Origin: an archaeon
Lineage (GTDB): Archaea > Hydrothermarchaeota > Hydrothermarchaeia > JALTZZ01 > JALUTC01
Assembly (NCBI GenBank): GCA_027058345.1
Contig: JALUTC010000148.1
Coordinates: 1-23,896 of the forward strand
Length of the DNA: 23,896 nucleotides
Direction: 5' to 3'
The notes under the pieces were generated by a model that was not told the origin of the DNA, did not search any database, and saw nothing but the letters and a program-made list of their open reading frames with translations. Both the position numbers and the translations under genes were made by a program. Of this stretch, positions 15,237-23,495 are shown one piece after another (the stretch's first letter is position 1; each line of letters begins with the position of its first letter).

Positions 15237-15902
15237 ATGAAAGGCTCGATAGGTATAGGAACTTTAATAGTATTTATAGCAATGGTACTCGTAGCAGCTG
15301 TGGCAGCAAGTGTATTAATACAGACTTCAAGTTATTTACAGCAGAAGGCAATGCTAACAGGTAGAACGACGACGGAAGAGGTTTCAACAGGATTAAAAGT
15401 CGTAGCAGTATATGGTGCAATAGATCAGATAAAGAATGCTATAATAAAGCTTGCAATTGTAATTGAACCAAATGCAGGTTCGGCACCATTAGATTTAAAG
15501 GCAACGAAACTAATGCTATCGAACTCTACAGTTCAAGCAGAGTTAAGATACGATGAAGATTGTTATAACAATTCGATAGAATATCGTGACATATTTGACG
15601 ACAATTATAACGTATGGCCATTATCCGGAGATCCTACAAAATTATCATGTGCTGCAAATGCTACGATAACGAGCTTCGGAATAATAGTATTGCAAGATTC
15701 CGATGGAAGTGTTAGAAGAGATTCACCTATAATAAACAGAGGAGATAGGGTGGCGTTGACAGTTAATACAAGTGGTTTGTTCAATGGAATTGGTCCAAGA
15801 ACACATGTAACAGGATTTGTAAGACCAGAATTCGGAGCTCCAGGAGTAATAGATTTCGTAACTCCAGTGTTATATACAGAGACAAGAATGCAACTTCAAT
15901 AG
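15237..15902 (+). CDS. flaB3: Archaellin (flagellin) FlaB3
   Basis: Third archaellin, 221 aa, leader MKG then SIGIGTLIVFIAMVLVAAVA. Cysteines C109 and C138 correspond to those of FlaB1 and FlaB2, and four sequons are present. The best ribosome-binding region of the three genes (GAGGTG plus GGAG) and a clear TATA box suggest strong expression. At DNA level the 5' part is identical to flaB2 (15252-15304), whereas from about 15340 on it follows flaB1, including exact matches of 32 nt (15387-15418) and 38 nt (15795-15832); it looks like a recombinant of the other two. Confidence 0.96.
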   Translation: MKGSIGIGTLIVFIAMVLVAAVAASVLIQTSSYLQQKAMLTGRTTTEEVSTGLKVVAVYGAIDQIKNAIIKLAIVIEPNAGSAPLDLKATKLMLSNSTVQAELRYDEDCYNNSIEYRDIFDDNYNVWPLSGDPTKLSCAANATITSFGIIVLQDSDGSVRRDSPIINRGDRVALTVNTSGLFNGIGPRTHVTGFVRPEFGAPGVIDFVTPVLYTETRMQLQ

Positions 15903-15931
15903 CGCTTAATTTTTAATTTTATTATTTTGTT
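15903..15931 (+). terminator. Candidate T-rich terminator after flaB3
   Basis: Immediately after the flaB3 stop, a T-rich run (AATTTTTAATTTTATTATTTTG) spans about 15908-15930, ahead of the separate mcp promoter. Archaeal termination needs only such T tracts; support is positional. Confidence 0.4.
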
Positions 15932-15933
15932 AC

Positions 15934-15942
15934 TTATATATA
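15934..15942 (+). promoter_or_regulatory. TATA box of the mcp-che operon
   Basis: TTATATATA (15934-15942) lies in the 83-bp gap after flaB3. A start site about 25 nt downstream (near 15965) gives a leader of about 20 nt including GAGGTG at 15973-15978, 7 nt before the mcp ATG. No comparable promoter-sized gap occurs between mcp and cheB, so this is the likely sole promoter of the operon. Confidence 0.55.
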
Positions 15943-15985
15943 CTTTAAATGTCTCAATATAATACCTTACGTGAGGTGCTGATAA

Positions 15986-17503
15986 ATGCTTAAGCTGCTA
16001 TCTAAGGAGTTTAAGGATAGTATTGAATTTAAATTGATTACAAATATTCTTGAGAATTTGGAAATACCATGCTACATAACTGATAGGAATTTCCTTTGTA
16101 TTTACATGAACCCTGCAGCCGAGAAAATGCTTGGATATAAAAGGGAGGAGATTGTAAATAAGAGGCATTGTTACGAATATACGCATTATGAGAGGGATCC
16201 TGCATGTCATACTACTAGATGCTCGAGTTATATGGTATTAAATAATATTGTAAGTTCAACAAAGAGAGAATTATACATACTAAATAGGAATGGAGAGCAG
16301 ATACCTGTTATAATATATACTGTTCCTATTAAGAATAAGAAGGGAGAAAATGTAGCTGTATTAAAAATGTTATACGATTTGAGAGATGTTAGAGAAAAGG
16401 AGATAAAAGTTTTGGAAATGAATAAGGCATTGATTCAAGCAATTCAAGCAATAAAGAAGTTTGTCGATGAAATGTCAAGGGGAAATTTGGCAATAGAATT
16501 TCAACTAGAAGATAAGAGCAAGGAATTGCAGGAAATGAAGCAGGTATTGTTAAATCTTAGAGATAGTATAAAATCTATAGTAAAACATATATTTGATGAT
16601 GTAAAAATGTTTAAAAATACATATGATCAGACATTTAATTTTATAAAGGAGAGTAAGAGTTCTGTAGGTCAAATATCTAAAGCTACGGAGCAAATAGCGA
16701 ATGATGCACAACAGCTAGCATCTAACATGGATAAGATAAACAATGAAATAAAGAACTTTACAAATGTATTCGAAAGCATATTCAATTTTACAAGCGAAAC
16801 GTATAGAGTTTTTAAAGATTTGGAGAAGGATATAAATGTTGGAAAGAATTATGCGGAAGTTGCAACCGATGCAACGAGAAATACCTTAGACGTATTTACG
16901 AACATTTCAAACGAGATAAATGATTTGGGAGAGAAGTCCAAACAAATAATAAGGATAATAGATGTTATAACAGGAATTGCAGAGCAAACAAATCTATTAG
17001 CTTTAAATGCTGCGATAGAAGCTGCAAGGGCTGGAGAGCATGGAAGAGGATTTGCCGTCGTTGCAGATGAGATAAGAAAATTGGCTGAAAATTCTACTAA
17101 GTCTGCAGAGCAGATAGAAAACATTGTAAACGAAGTATTGGATAAGATTGATTCGATGAATAAAAGGATAGGAAAATCTACAGAATTGATAAAGCAATAT
17201 ACGAATCAAATTGGAAACTTAATAAATATATTTGGAAAGATATATAGTGAAATAATGAAGATAATGAAGAGGATAGAGGAGATAAGCAACAATTTAAAGA
17301 CACAGCTCGAAAAGATTAAGGAGATTGAACAATTCTCTGAGAAGATTTCCGTTGCTATAGAATCAACTGCAGCGGCTAGTGAAGAGATACATGCATCTAT
17401 AAAAGAAATAGAGAACAATGTAAGTAACTACATGAAGAATCTCGAAAGTGTTAAGGAAAAGATAGATGAGTTAGAATCATTCTTAAAGAGGTTTAAGATG
17501 TAA
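15986..17503 (+). CDS. Soluble PAS-HAMP methyl-accepting chemotaxis protein
   Basis: The 505-aa receptor has no transmembrane segment. Residues about 18-130 form a PAS domain (ITDRNFLCIYMNPAAEKMLGYKREEI) with cysteines C62, C74 and C79 in a CYEY...C-x4-C arrangement. A HAMP-like helix pair (about 145-205, including RGNL) leads to a long coiled-coil signalling domain, whose hairpin tip EQTNLLALNAAIEAARAGEHGRG is near 331-353. It should sit in a cytoplasmic array with CheA and CheW and respond to an internal signal, perhaps redox or a bound metal or Fe-S cofactor (inference from the cysteines). GAGGTG precedes the ATG. cheY follows 9 bp later, and it is the only receptor in the window. Confidence 0.93.
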   Translation: MLKLLSKEFKDSIEFKLITNILENLEIPCYITDRNFLCIYMNPAAEKMLGYKREEIVNKRHCYEYTHYERDPACHTTRCSSYMVLNNIVSSTKRELYILNRNGEQIPVIIYTVPIKNKKGENVAVLKMLYDLRDVREKEIKVLEMNKALIQAIQAIKKFVDEMSRGNLAIEFQLEDKSKELQEMKQVLLNLRDSIKSIVKHIFDDVKMFKNTYDQTFNFIKESKSSVGQISKATEQIANDAQQLASNMDKINNEIKNFTNVFESIFNFTSETYRVFKDLEKDINVGKNYAEVATDATRNTLDVFTNISNEINDLGEKSKQIIRIIDVITGIAEQTNLLALNAAIEAARAGEHGRGFAVVADEIRKLAENSTKSAEQIENIVNEVLDKIDSMNKRIGKSTELIKQYTNQIGNLINIFGKIYSEIMKIMKRIEEISNNLKTQLEKIKEIEQFSEKISVAIESTAAASEEIHASIKEIENNVSNYMKNLESVKEKIDELESFLKRFKM

Positions 17504-17512
17504 AATAGTAAT

Positions 17513-17875
17513 ATGGTTCGCGTATTAATAGTTGACGACTCAGCATTTATGAGGAATATATTAAAAAAGATACTTTCACAAAGGTATGAGATTGTAGGAG
17601 AGGCGAGCAATGGAAAGGAAGCCATTGATTTATACTTTAAGTTAAAACCAGATGTTGTTCTAATGGATATAGTTATGCCAGTTATGGATGGAATAGAGGC
17701 GACGAGACAAATAGTGTCAAAGGATCCAAACGCAAAAATAATAATGGTTACTAGTCTTGGACAAAATGAGAAAGTAAAGGAAGCAATTAAGGCTGGAGCA
17801 AAAGGATACATAGTTAAACCATTTCAGGCTGAGGGAGTTATTAGAGAGATAGAGAATGTTTTAAAACAGAGGTGA
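17513..17875 (+). CDS. cheY: Chemotaxis response regulator CheY
   Basis: A 120-aa single receiver domain with the acidic pocket D8/D9, phospho-acceptor D52, T80 and K102, all intact. Phosphorylated by CheA, archaeal CheY acts on the archaellum motor through CheF. The IVMPVMDGIEA segment and KPFQAEG C-terminus are typical of archaeal CheY. It begins 9 bp after mcp without a strong ribosome binding site; the cheW Shine-Dalgarno GAGGTGAT overlaps its stop codon. Confidence 0.95.
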   Translation: MVRVLIVDDSAFMRNILKKILSQRYEIVGEASNGKEAIDLYFKLKPDVVLMDIVMPVMDGIEATRQIVSKDPNAKIIMVTSLGQNEKVKEAIKAGAKGYIVKPFQAEGVIREIENVLKQR

Positions 17876-17879
17876 TTAT

Positions 17880-18305
17880 ATGGATCAAATTATTCTCGTT
17901 TCTTTTACAATTGGTGATAACGAATATGCATTGGATATATCTGAAGTTCAAGAGGTTGTTAGATATCAGGAAATTACACCTTTACCTAGAGTTCCAGATT
18001 ATATTCTAGGAGTAATAAATTTAAGAGGGAAGATAATTCCAATAATTGATTTAGGAAAGAGAATAGGCGTTGAGTCATCGAAGGAAAATTCTAAGAAGAT
18101 AATAATAGTTAAGAAGAATAATGAGCTATATGGATTGCTTGTAGATAAGGTCAAGGGTGTTCTAAAAGTATCTGGAGATGAGATAGAAGATGTTAGATAC
18201 GGAGATTTAAGGTTAAGCGAGAAATATATAAAAGGATTAATCAGAAAGGATAACAATATAATTATAATTTTGAATTTGGACAATATCTTATCATCAGAAG
18301 TATGA
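17880..18305 (+). CDS. cheW: Chemotaxis adaptor CheW
   Basis: The 141-aa adaptor links receptors to CheA. It has the standard double-barrel fold motifs: LVSFTIGDNEYALDISEVQEVV, ITPLPRVPDYILGVINLRGKIIPIIDL, and LYGLLVDKVKGVLKV. GAGGTGAT, overlapping the cheY stop, is 4 nt before the ATG. The stop overlaps the cheA start (ATGA, 18302-18305), so adaptor and kinase are translationally coupled. Confidence 0.95.
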   Translation: MDQIILVSFTIGDNEYALDISEVQEVVRYQEITPLPRVPDYILGVINLRGKIIPIIDLGKRIGVESSKENSKKIIIVKKNNELYGLLVDKVKGVLKVSGDEIEDVRYGDLRLSEKYIKGLIRKDNNIIIILNLDNILSSEV

Positions 18306-20116
18306 ACGGAGAAATACTGGAAGAATTCTTATTTGAATTAAACGAATTGGTTAACAAGATGAATAAAATATTGTCGGAAATTGAAAGGGGAGAGAATGTT
18401 GAGGAGAATCTAAAGGAATTGTTTAGAATATATCATACGATAAAAGGATCCGCTGGCATTGTAGGATTAACAGAGCTTTCAAAGATTTCTCATAAAATGG
18501 AATCCTTACTCAAAGATATTATAAGTGGAAAATTGTCTTTAAATGATAATATATTATCGCTTATTTATAAATCGTTGGATATATTTAATGATTTACTTGA
18601 AAGTAGGGAGGTAAAGGATTTAGGGTCATTTTTAGAGGAAATAGAGAGAGTTGAGAAATCAGGTTTTAGTATTAGTAAGAAGAAGTATAAGATAGAGGTT
18701 TACGTTGACAAGAATTCGCAGATGAAGGATGTGAGATGTTTCCAAGTTATTCATAATCTTAAAAGGATAGGCAATATAATATCTTCGAATCCTTCATTAA
18801 ATGAGATAGAAAAGGGGGTTGATTTCTTTAGCATAATATTGGAAACAGACAAAAGCATTGAAGAGGTAAAATCTGCCTTAAGCATTTCCGAAATAAGCTT
18901 TGACATAAAGGAATATAAGGATGAGGAGAAGGTTGAGAGTAAGAGTGCTGAAAGGAAGGAGGAAGAGAAGAAACAGATAAAGTTTATAAAGATTAGGTCT
19001 GAACAATTGGATAGACTAATGGGTTGTGTTGAAGAATTATCAATAGCAAAGATTAGATTTGCACATATATTAAAGGATGGAAACTTGGAGGAGCTTGAAA
19101 GGATTAAGAGTGTATTCGATAAAAATATATCCGAGTTACAGAGGTTAATTTTAGAAATACGTCTAGTTCCTTTAGAAATAATATTTTCCAAGTACTATAG
19201 AATGGTTAGGGAAATTTCAAGGAACTTGAATAAGGAAGTGAATTTTATAATAGAGGGTGAAAATATAGAAATAGATAGGAGTATAATAAATGAACTCGAC
19301 GAAGCTTTAATACATTTGCTAAGAAATGCTATAGATCATGGAATTGAAACTCCTGAGGAAAGGTTAAGGAAGGGAAAAAGTAGGAAAGGAGTTGTTAAGC
19401 TCATTGCTAAGAGAGAGAAGGATTATTGCATAATTACTGTTGAAGATGATGGTAAAGGAATAGATTTGGAAAAGATAAAGAAGAAAGCATACGAAATGGG
19501 ATTGATTTCAGATTTAAATATCCCAGACGAAAAGGCATTGGAATTAATCTTCATGCCAGGATTTTCTACAAAGGAAAAAGCGACACAATATTCTGGAAGA
19601 GGTTTTGGTTTAGATATAGTTAAAACTAGGATAGAATCCTTAGGTGGAAAGGTAATAATAGAAACGGAAAGGGATAAGGGAACTAGGATTACTTTAAAAA
19701 TACCGATAAACATAGCAATAATAAAAGCTCTCATAGTTGAGGTTTCAAAGAGAAAATACGCCGTTCCTATTTATTTAATAAATGAAATTATAAAGATTGA
19801 GGATTCTAAAGTGAAACGTGTCAATGGTGCAAAAATATATTTATACAGGGATAAAACAATACCAATAATATCTTTAAAGGAGAAGTTGGGCTTGATTAAT
19901 GATGAAAGAGAAAAATACCTATTGATAATTTCTGAGGAGAATAAGTTTTATGGAATTTCGATAGATAATATATATTCAATGGAAGATATAGTTGTGAAAA
20001 ATTTTGAAATATCAATTATAGACAAAAGGGAGAGTATATTTTCAGGAATGACAATTTTAGGTTCGGGAGAAATTGTACCTATATTAAATATATTTAAGAT
20101 TGTTAGAGGTGAGTGA
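18302..20116 (+). CDS. cheA: Chemotaxis histidine kinase CheA
   Basis: The 604-aa kinase has all five domains: P1 (residues 1-105) with phospho-acceptor H45 in YHTIKGSAG, P2-like CheY-docking segment (about 128-205), P3 dimerisation helices (about 225-290), P4 ATPase with HLLRNAIDHGIETPEER near 338, DDGKGI near 381 and GRGFGLD near 432, and a CheW-like P5 (about 470-604). The P2-P3 linker is highly charged. It phosphorylates CheY and CheB. Start and stop are coupled to cheW and cheC1. Confidence 0.96.
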   Translation: MNGEILEEFLFELNELVNKMNKILSEIERGENVEENLKELFRIYHTIKGSAGIVGLTELSKISHKMESLLKDIISGKLSLNDNILSLIYKSLDIFNDLLESREVKDLGSFLEEIERVEKSGFSISKKKYKIEVYVDKNSQMKDVRCFQVIHNLKRIGNIISSNPSLNEIEKGVDFFSIILETDKSIEEVKSALSISEISFDIKEYKDEEKVESKSAERKEEEKKQIKFIKIRSEQLDRLMGCVEELSIAKIRFAHILKDGNLEELERIKSVFDKNISELQRLILEIRLVPLEIIFSKYYRMVREISRNLNKEVNFIIEGENIEIDRSIINELDEALIHLLRNAIDHGIETPEERLRKGKSRKGVVKLIAKREKDYCIITVEDDGKGIDLEKIKKKAYEMGLISDLNIPDEKALELIFMPGFSTKEKATQYSGRGFGLDIVKTRIESLGGKVIIETERDKGTRITLKIPINIAIIKALIVEVSKRKYAVPIYLINEIIKIEDSKVKRVNGAKIYLYRDKTIPIISLKEKLGLINDEREKYLLIISEENKFYGISIDNIYSMEDIVVKNFEISIIDKRESIFSGMTILGSGEIVPILNIFKIVRGE

Positions 20117-20118
20117 TA

Positions 20119-20709
20119 TTGAACAAGGAGTTAGAATATAAGTATGATATTTTTAAAGAGATAACGAACATTTGCATAGGTAATTCCATATCGGCTTTAG
20201 CAAACATGGCAAATATAAGTATTGATGTTTCACCTCCAGAATTATACATTGTAGACACAAAAAATATAGGAGAAGTTTTGTCGAAGATGAAGAATTTGGA
20301 AGAGAGGGCTATTGGAATTGTTATGAAATTTGCTGGTAGGATAGAGCCAACATTTTTACTAATCTTATCCACGAGTTTTATGAAGAGTATAACTAGGAAG
20401 AACAAATTAGATGTCGACGAAGTTATAAGGTATGGAAATTTATTATCTACATATTACATGCTCTCGCTTAAAAATTTCTTGGGAATTTTTCTCGTGTTGG
20501 AGAAGCAAGATTATACATTTGATGTAACTATAGGAGAAATATTTGAAAATGTTTTATTATATGAATTGGAACAAAAAGGTAGGGTATTGCTTGCAATTGT
20601 AAAAACAAACGTTAAGGATATACCATTTGAGAATTACTTTGTTTTATTTGTATCAAATAAGGATTTTGAAGAACTGATAAATCATGCGAAAAGACAATTC
20701 GAGGTGTAA
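20119..20709 (+). CDS. cheC: CheC-family CheY-phosphatase (CheC1)
   Basis: CheC dephosphorylates CheY-P and is stimulated by CheD. This 196-aa protein has the first active-site motif (FKEITNICIGNSISALANM, with E-x2-N and a proline about 20 residues later in VSPPEL), while the second copy is degenerate (VIRYGNLL, Arg in place of the Glu). One functional site is therefore expected. Start choice: TTG 20119 has GAGGTGA 6 nt upstream; the in-frame GTG at 20113 is too close to that site. The Shine-Dalgarno region overlaps the cheA stop. Confidence 0.88.
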   Translation: MNKELEYKYDIFKEITNICIGNSISALANMANISIDVSPPELYIVDTKNIGEVLSKMKNLEERAIGIVMKFAGRIEPTFLLILSTSFMKSITRKNKLDVDEVIRYGNLLSTYYMLSLKNFLGIFLVLEKQDYTFDVTIGEIFENVLLYELEQKGRVLLAIVKTNVKDIPFENYFVLFVSNKDFEELINHAKRQFEV

Positions 20710-20712
20710 TGT

Positions 20713-21294
20713 ATGAATGTAGATTTGGACCTAATAAAAGAGATAGGAAATATAGGTGTTGGATCCGCATCAACGGCTTTATCGAATATGTTGAATAAAA
20801 GTATAAACATTTCCATACCTGCAGTATATATAAAGAGTGTGAAGAACTTTCTCAAAATGTTTTCTGAAAACAATGATATATGTTTAATGATATATTCAAA
20901 TGTAGAAGGAGACATTTCCGGAGGTCTATTAACGATTTATACTAGAAAGTTTTTAGAAGAATTATTAGGGAAGAGTGTAGATAGATTTACAAAGATTGAT
21001 AGGTATAAAATACTTAAGTATAACGATGTATTAACATATTCTTACATAAATTCCATTGGGCAATTTTTAAACATAGAATTGATAACAGTAGATTCTCAAA
21101 TTATAGATAAGGATATAAGTAATGTTCTTGCAAATTTGATAATGGATGATATAACAAAATATAGAGAAGTTATAATAAATGAAACGAAAATATTTTTAGA
21201 AAATAAGGAAAATATATGTTACATAACACTCTTATTGTCTAAAGACGATTTAGAAAGAATACTCAGCATTGCTAGGGAAAGGTATGGTTTATAA
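20713..21294 (+). CDS. cheC: CheC-family CheY-phosphatase (CheC2)
   Basis: Second CheC paralogue, 193 aa. The N-terminal motif DLIKEIGNIGVGSASTALSNM with E10-x2-N13 and a proline in ISIPAV is a textbook CheC site; the second half (YNDVLTYSYINSIGQFL) has lost the E-x2-N pattern. It may divide labour with CheC1, for instance one interacting with CheD. GAGGTG overlaps the cheC1 stop and lies 6 nt before the ATG. Its last codons overlap the start of cheD. Confidence 0.9.
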   Translation: MNVDLDLIKEIGNIGVGSASTALSNMLNKSINISIPAVYIKSVKNFLKMFSENNDICLMIYSNVEGDISGGLLTIYTRKFLEELLGKSVDRFTKIDRYKILKYNDVLTYSYINSIGQFLNIELITVDSQIIDKDISNVLANLIMDDITKYREVIINETKIFLENKENICYITLLLSKDDLERILSIARERYGL

Positions 21295-21763
21295 CGATGA
21301 TATCATACTCGTTAATATTGGAGAAGCAAAAATTGTAAAAGATAGGGGAATTCTTGCCGCTTATTCATTGTCATCATGCGTTGCATTAATGCTTTACGAT
21401 ATAGAGAAAAAGATAGCTGGAATGTCTCACGTAATGCTTCCAAAATCTAACAGAGAAATAGAATACAACGAATATCCAAAGTTTGGTGATAAAGCTGTAG
21501 ATTATATGTTAAATGAAATGAGAAAATATGGTTCCAATTCAGATAGTATAATTGCAAAGATTGCGGGAGGTTCAGATGTTTTCACCACAGGCTTAATATC
21601 AATCGGTAGAAGAAATGTTGAGTCAGTTAAAAATTCGTTGAAAAATCGTGGAATAAGAATTGTTGCAGAAGATGTAGGTGGTAAAATTTTAAGGACAGTC
21701 TTCTTTAATGCAGCTAATGGAATTGTAACAATAAAAACACCAAAATATGTTATACAAATATGA
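21284..21763 (+). CDS. cheD: Chemoreceptor glutamine deamidase CheD
   Basis: CheD deamidates receptor glutamines and binds CheC. From ATG 21284 the product is 159 aa with catalytic C32 (SLSSCVALMLYD) and H49 (GMSHVMLP), the AKIAGGSDVF loop and the C-terminal GIRIVAEDVGG motif. The residue six before the Cys, Thr in Thermotoga CheD (T21), is Ala26 here, and the usual GLGSC is SLSSC. Start choice: ATG 21284 directly follows GGAAAGGT and gives a normal N-terminus (MVYNDDIILVNIGEAKI); a TTG at 21269 is an alternative. It overlaps cheC2 by 11 bp. Confidence 0.9.
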   Translation: MVYNDDIILVNIGEAKIVKDRGILAAYSLSSCVALMLYDIEKKIAGMSHVMLPKSNREIEYNEYPKFGDKAVDYMLNEMRKYGSNSDSIIAKIAGGSDVFTTGLISIGRRNVESVKNSLKNRGIRIVAEDVGGKILRTVFFNAANGIVTIKTPKYVIQI

Positions 21764-22557
21764 ATGATGAGAATTACTTCAAGATTATACTGAATGTTCT
21801 CTCTAGGAACTTAGGTATAAATATGCAGTACTATGATAAAAAATATTTAAAAAGGAGGATAACTTCAAGAATGAATTATCTAGGAATAGATAGTTTCGAA
21901 GAATATTACAAATACCTGGTAAGAAATAGCTCTGAAGTGTATGAGCTTATAAATTTTATAGCTATAAATTATACGGAATTTTTTAGAGATAAAGAAGTAT
22001 TTGATTATATCTATAAGAATATATTTCCAATGATATTCAAAAATAAGGAAGTGAAAATTTTATCCGCAGGCTGCTCAACAGGACAGGAAGTGTATAGTAT
22101 AGCGATGCTAATATATGAATATTTAGATAAAGATATAAATAAATATACGATATTGATAGTTGGGGGAGATATAGATAGAGAGGCATTAAATTATGCATCG
22201 CATGGAATTTATAGAGAAGACGAAATGAAAAATATCGATGATAGATTTATTAAAAAATATTTTATAAAAATAAATAGTAAATATAAAATAAGAGACGAAG
22301 TGAAAAGGATCGTCTCATTTAAATACATGGATTTAACCTCTGAGATAAAGGATTCAGAAATATATGATATGGTACTATGTAGAAATGTTATTATATATAT
22401 TGATCAGAAATACAAAAAGATTATTTTTGAAAATTTATATAAAATGTTAAAAGATGGTGGCTATTTAATAATTGGGAAGTCTGAAAGCTTGCCAATAAAT
22501 TTAAAGGATAAATTTGAAGTTATTAGCTTGGAAAACAAAATATATAGAAAAAGGTAG
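21760..22557 (+). CDS. cheR: Chemoreceptor methyltransferase CheR
   Basis: CheR methylates receptor glutamates using SAM. The 265-aa protein has the N-terminal helical domain (KKYLKRRITSRMNYLGIDSFEEYY), the NYTEFFRDKEVFDYI segment, SAM-binding SAGCSTGQEVYSIAM near residue 101, GGDIDREAL, and CRNVIIYI near 206 followed by GGYLIIGKSES. Length matches the family (about 260-280). Its ATG overlaps the cheD stop (ATGA). Confidence 0.95.
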   Translation: MNDENYFKIILNVLSRNLGINMQYYDKKYLKRRITSRMNYLGIDSFEEYYKYLVRNSSEVYELINFIAINYTEFFRDKEVFDYIYKNIFPMIFKNKEVKILSAGCSTGQEVYSIAMLIYEYLDKDINKYTILIVGGDIDREALNYASHGIYREDEMKNIDDRFIKKYFIKINSKYKIRDEVKRIVSFKYMDLTSEIKDSEIYDMVLCRNVIIYIDQKYKKIIFENLYKMLKDGGYLIIGKSESLPINLKDKFEVISLENKIYRKR

Positions 22558-22562
22558 ATTTT

Positions 22563-23495
22563 ATGCAAGAAAAGGTACTCTTATCCTTTGATGGAAAATT
22601 CATGCTATATACACCATATGGATCGAAAGAAGATTGGAAAGATGCTAGGATATACTTATTTAACGATGGAACACTAGTCATAAATTATTATCAGAGAGAA
22701 ATTAAATTTAAAATTAAAAATTTAGAACCTGTTGATGAAAAGATACCATCATCTATAACAGGATTAGTAACAATGTTTGAAACTTATAAATTAAGGCTAA
22801 GGGAAAAAACCTCTTACTTATTAATTCACGGAGATAAAAAATACATTAAAAGATTAACCAGATATATCTGCTATTTTAACTTGATGAATACTATTTGCTA
22901 TATATTATATCCATATATGATTGGAGGAGCAATACAAAAGAATGTTAAATGGAGAAAGTCAACCTTACTCATCAAACTTAAGAGAACACCAGGAAAAGTT
23001 CTTGAAATAATAGCATTCAAATATAATGGCTCTCTTGTAACAATTCCATTAGAAAGGGTTATAGATTTCAAGAAGGATAAAATAAATATACAAAATAGGG
23101 AGGTTGAAGTTCTTAGCGTTAAATTCTTGAACGAAAAAAGTGTCTCTTTTGTAATATTGATATATACCTTTGACTTAAATCTATTGTATAAAATCTTCGA
23201 ATCATACTTCGATGAATATGATATTAAGAGAGAAGAAATTCAGGAAGAGGAATTTGAAGATGTAAAACTATCAGATATTGAGGAACAAGTCCTATATGCT
23301 TTATACTCTGGAATAAATAGCTTAGAAGTTCATTCATTACTTGGTATAGATGTTAATGAGATTGAAAAAATATACGATAAACTCATTGATATGGGATTGC
23401 TAAAATTGGTTAGATTAAGGAAGGAAGTGGAATTAACTGGTAAGGGGAAATATCTTGTAGAGAAAATCATGAAAGAGAAAGGGACAAAATTATGA
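22563..23495 (+). CDS. cheF: Archaeal taxis adaptor CheF
   Basis: CheF is specific to archaea; in Halobacterium it binds CheY, CheD and CheC2 and connects the bacterial-type Che system to the archaellum motor. The 310-aa product has a beta-rich N-terminal region (GSKEDWKDARIYLFNDGTLVINY) and a middle domain (VLEIIAFKYNGSLVTIPLERVIDF), then an acidic linker and a C-terminal winged helix (about 235-310: DIEEQVLYALYSG, VNEIEKIYDKLIDMGLL, LTGKGKYLVEKI). The winged helix could allow DNA or protein contacts. Identification rests on position between cheR and cheB and on the domain pattern. Its stop overlaps the cheB start. Confidence 0.85.
   Translation: MQEKVLLSFDGKFMLYTPYGSKEDWKDARIYLFNDGTLVINYYQREIKFKIKNLEPVDEKIPSSITGLVTMFETYKLRLREKTSYLLIHGDKKYIKRLTRYICYFNLMNTICYILYPYMIGGAIQKNVKWRKSTLLIKLKRTPGKVLEIIAFKYNGSLVTIPLERVIDFKKDKINIQNREVEVLSVKFLNEKSVSFVILIYTFDLNLLYKIFESYFDEYDIKREEIQEEEFEDVKLSDIEEQVLYALYSGINSLEVHSLLGIDVNEIEKIYDKLIDMGLLKLVRLRKEVELTGKGKYLVEKIMKEKGTKL

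Noticed and set aside
13643..15902. The three tandem genes as type IV pilins
   Set aside because: The GIGTLIVFIAMVLVAAVAAS helix and TGFVRPEFGAPG C-terminus are characteristic of archaellins.
13643..15902. Archaellin repeats as a mobile element or repeat array
   Set aside because: The repeated segments are coding and explained by paralogy and gene conversion; no terminal repeats or transposase are present.
20113..20709. GTG 20113 as the cheC1 start
   Set aside because: It lies 2 nt after the Shine-Dalgarno core, too close; TTG 20119 has proper spacing.
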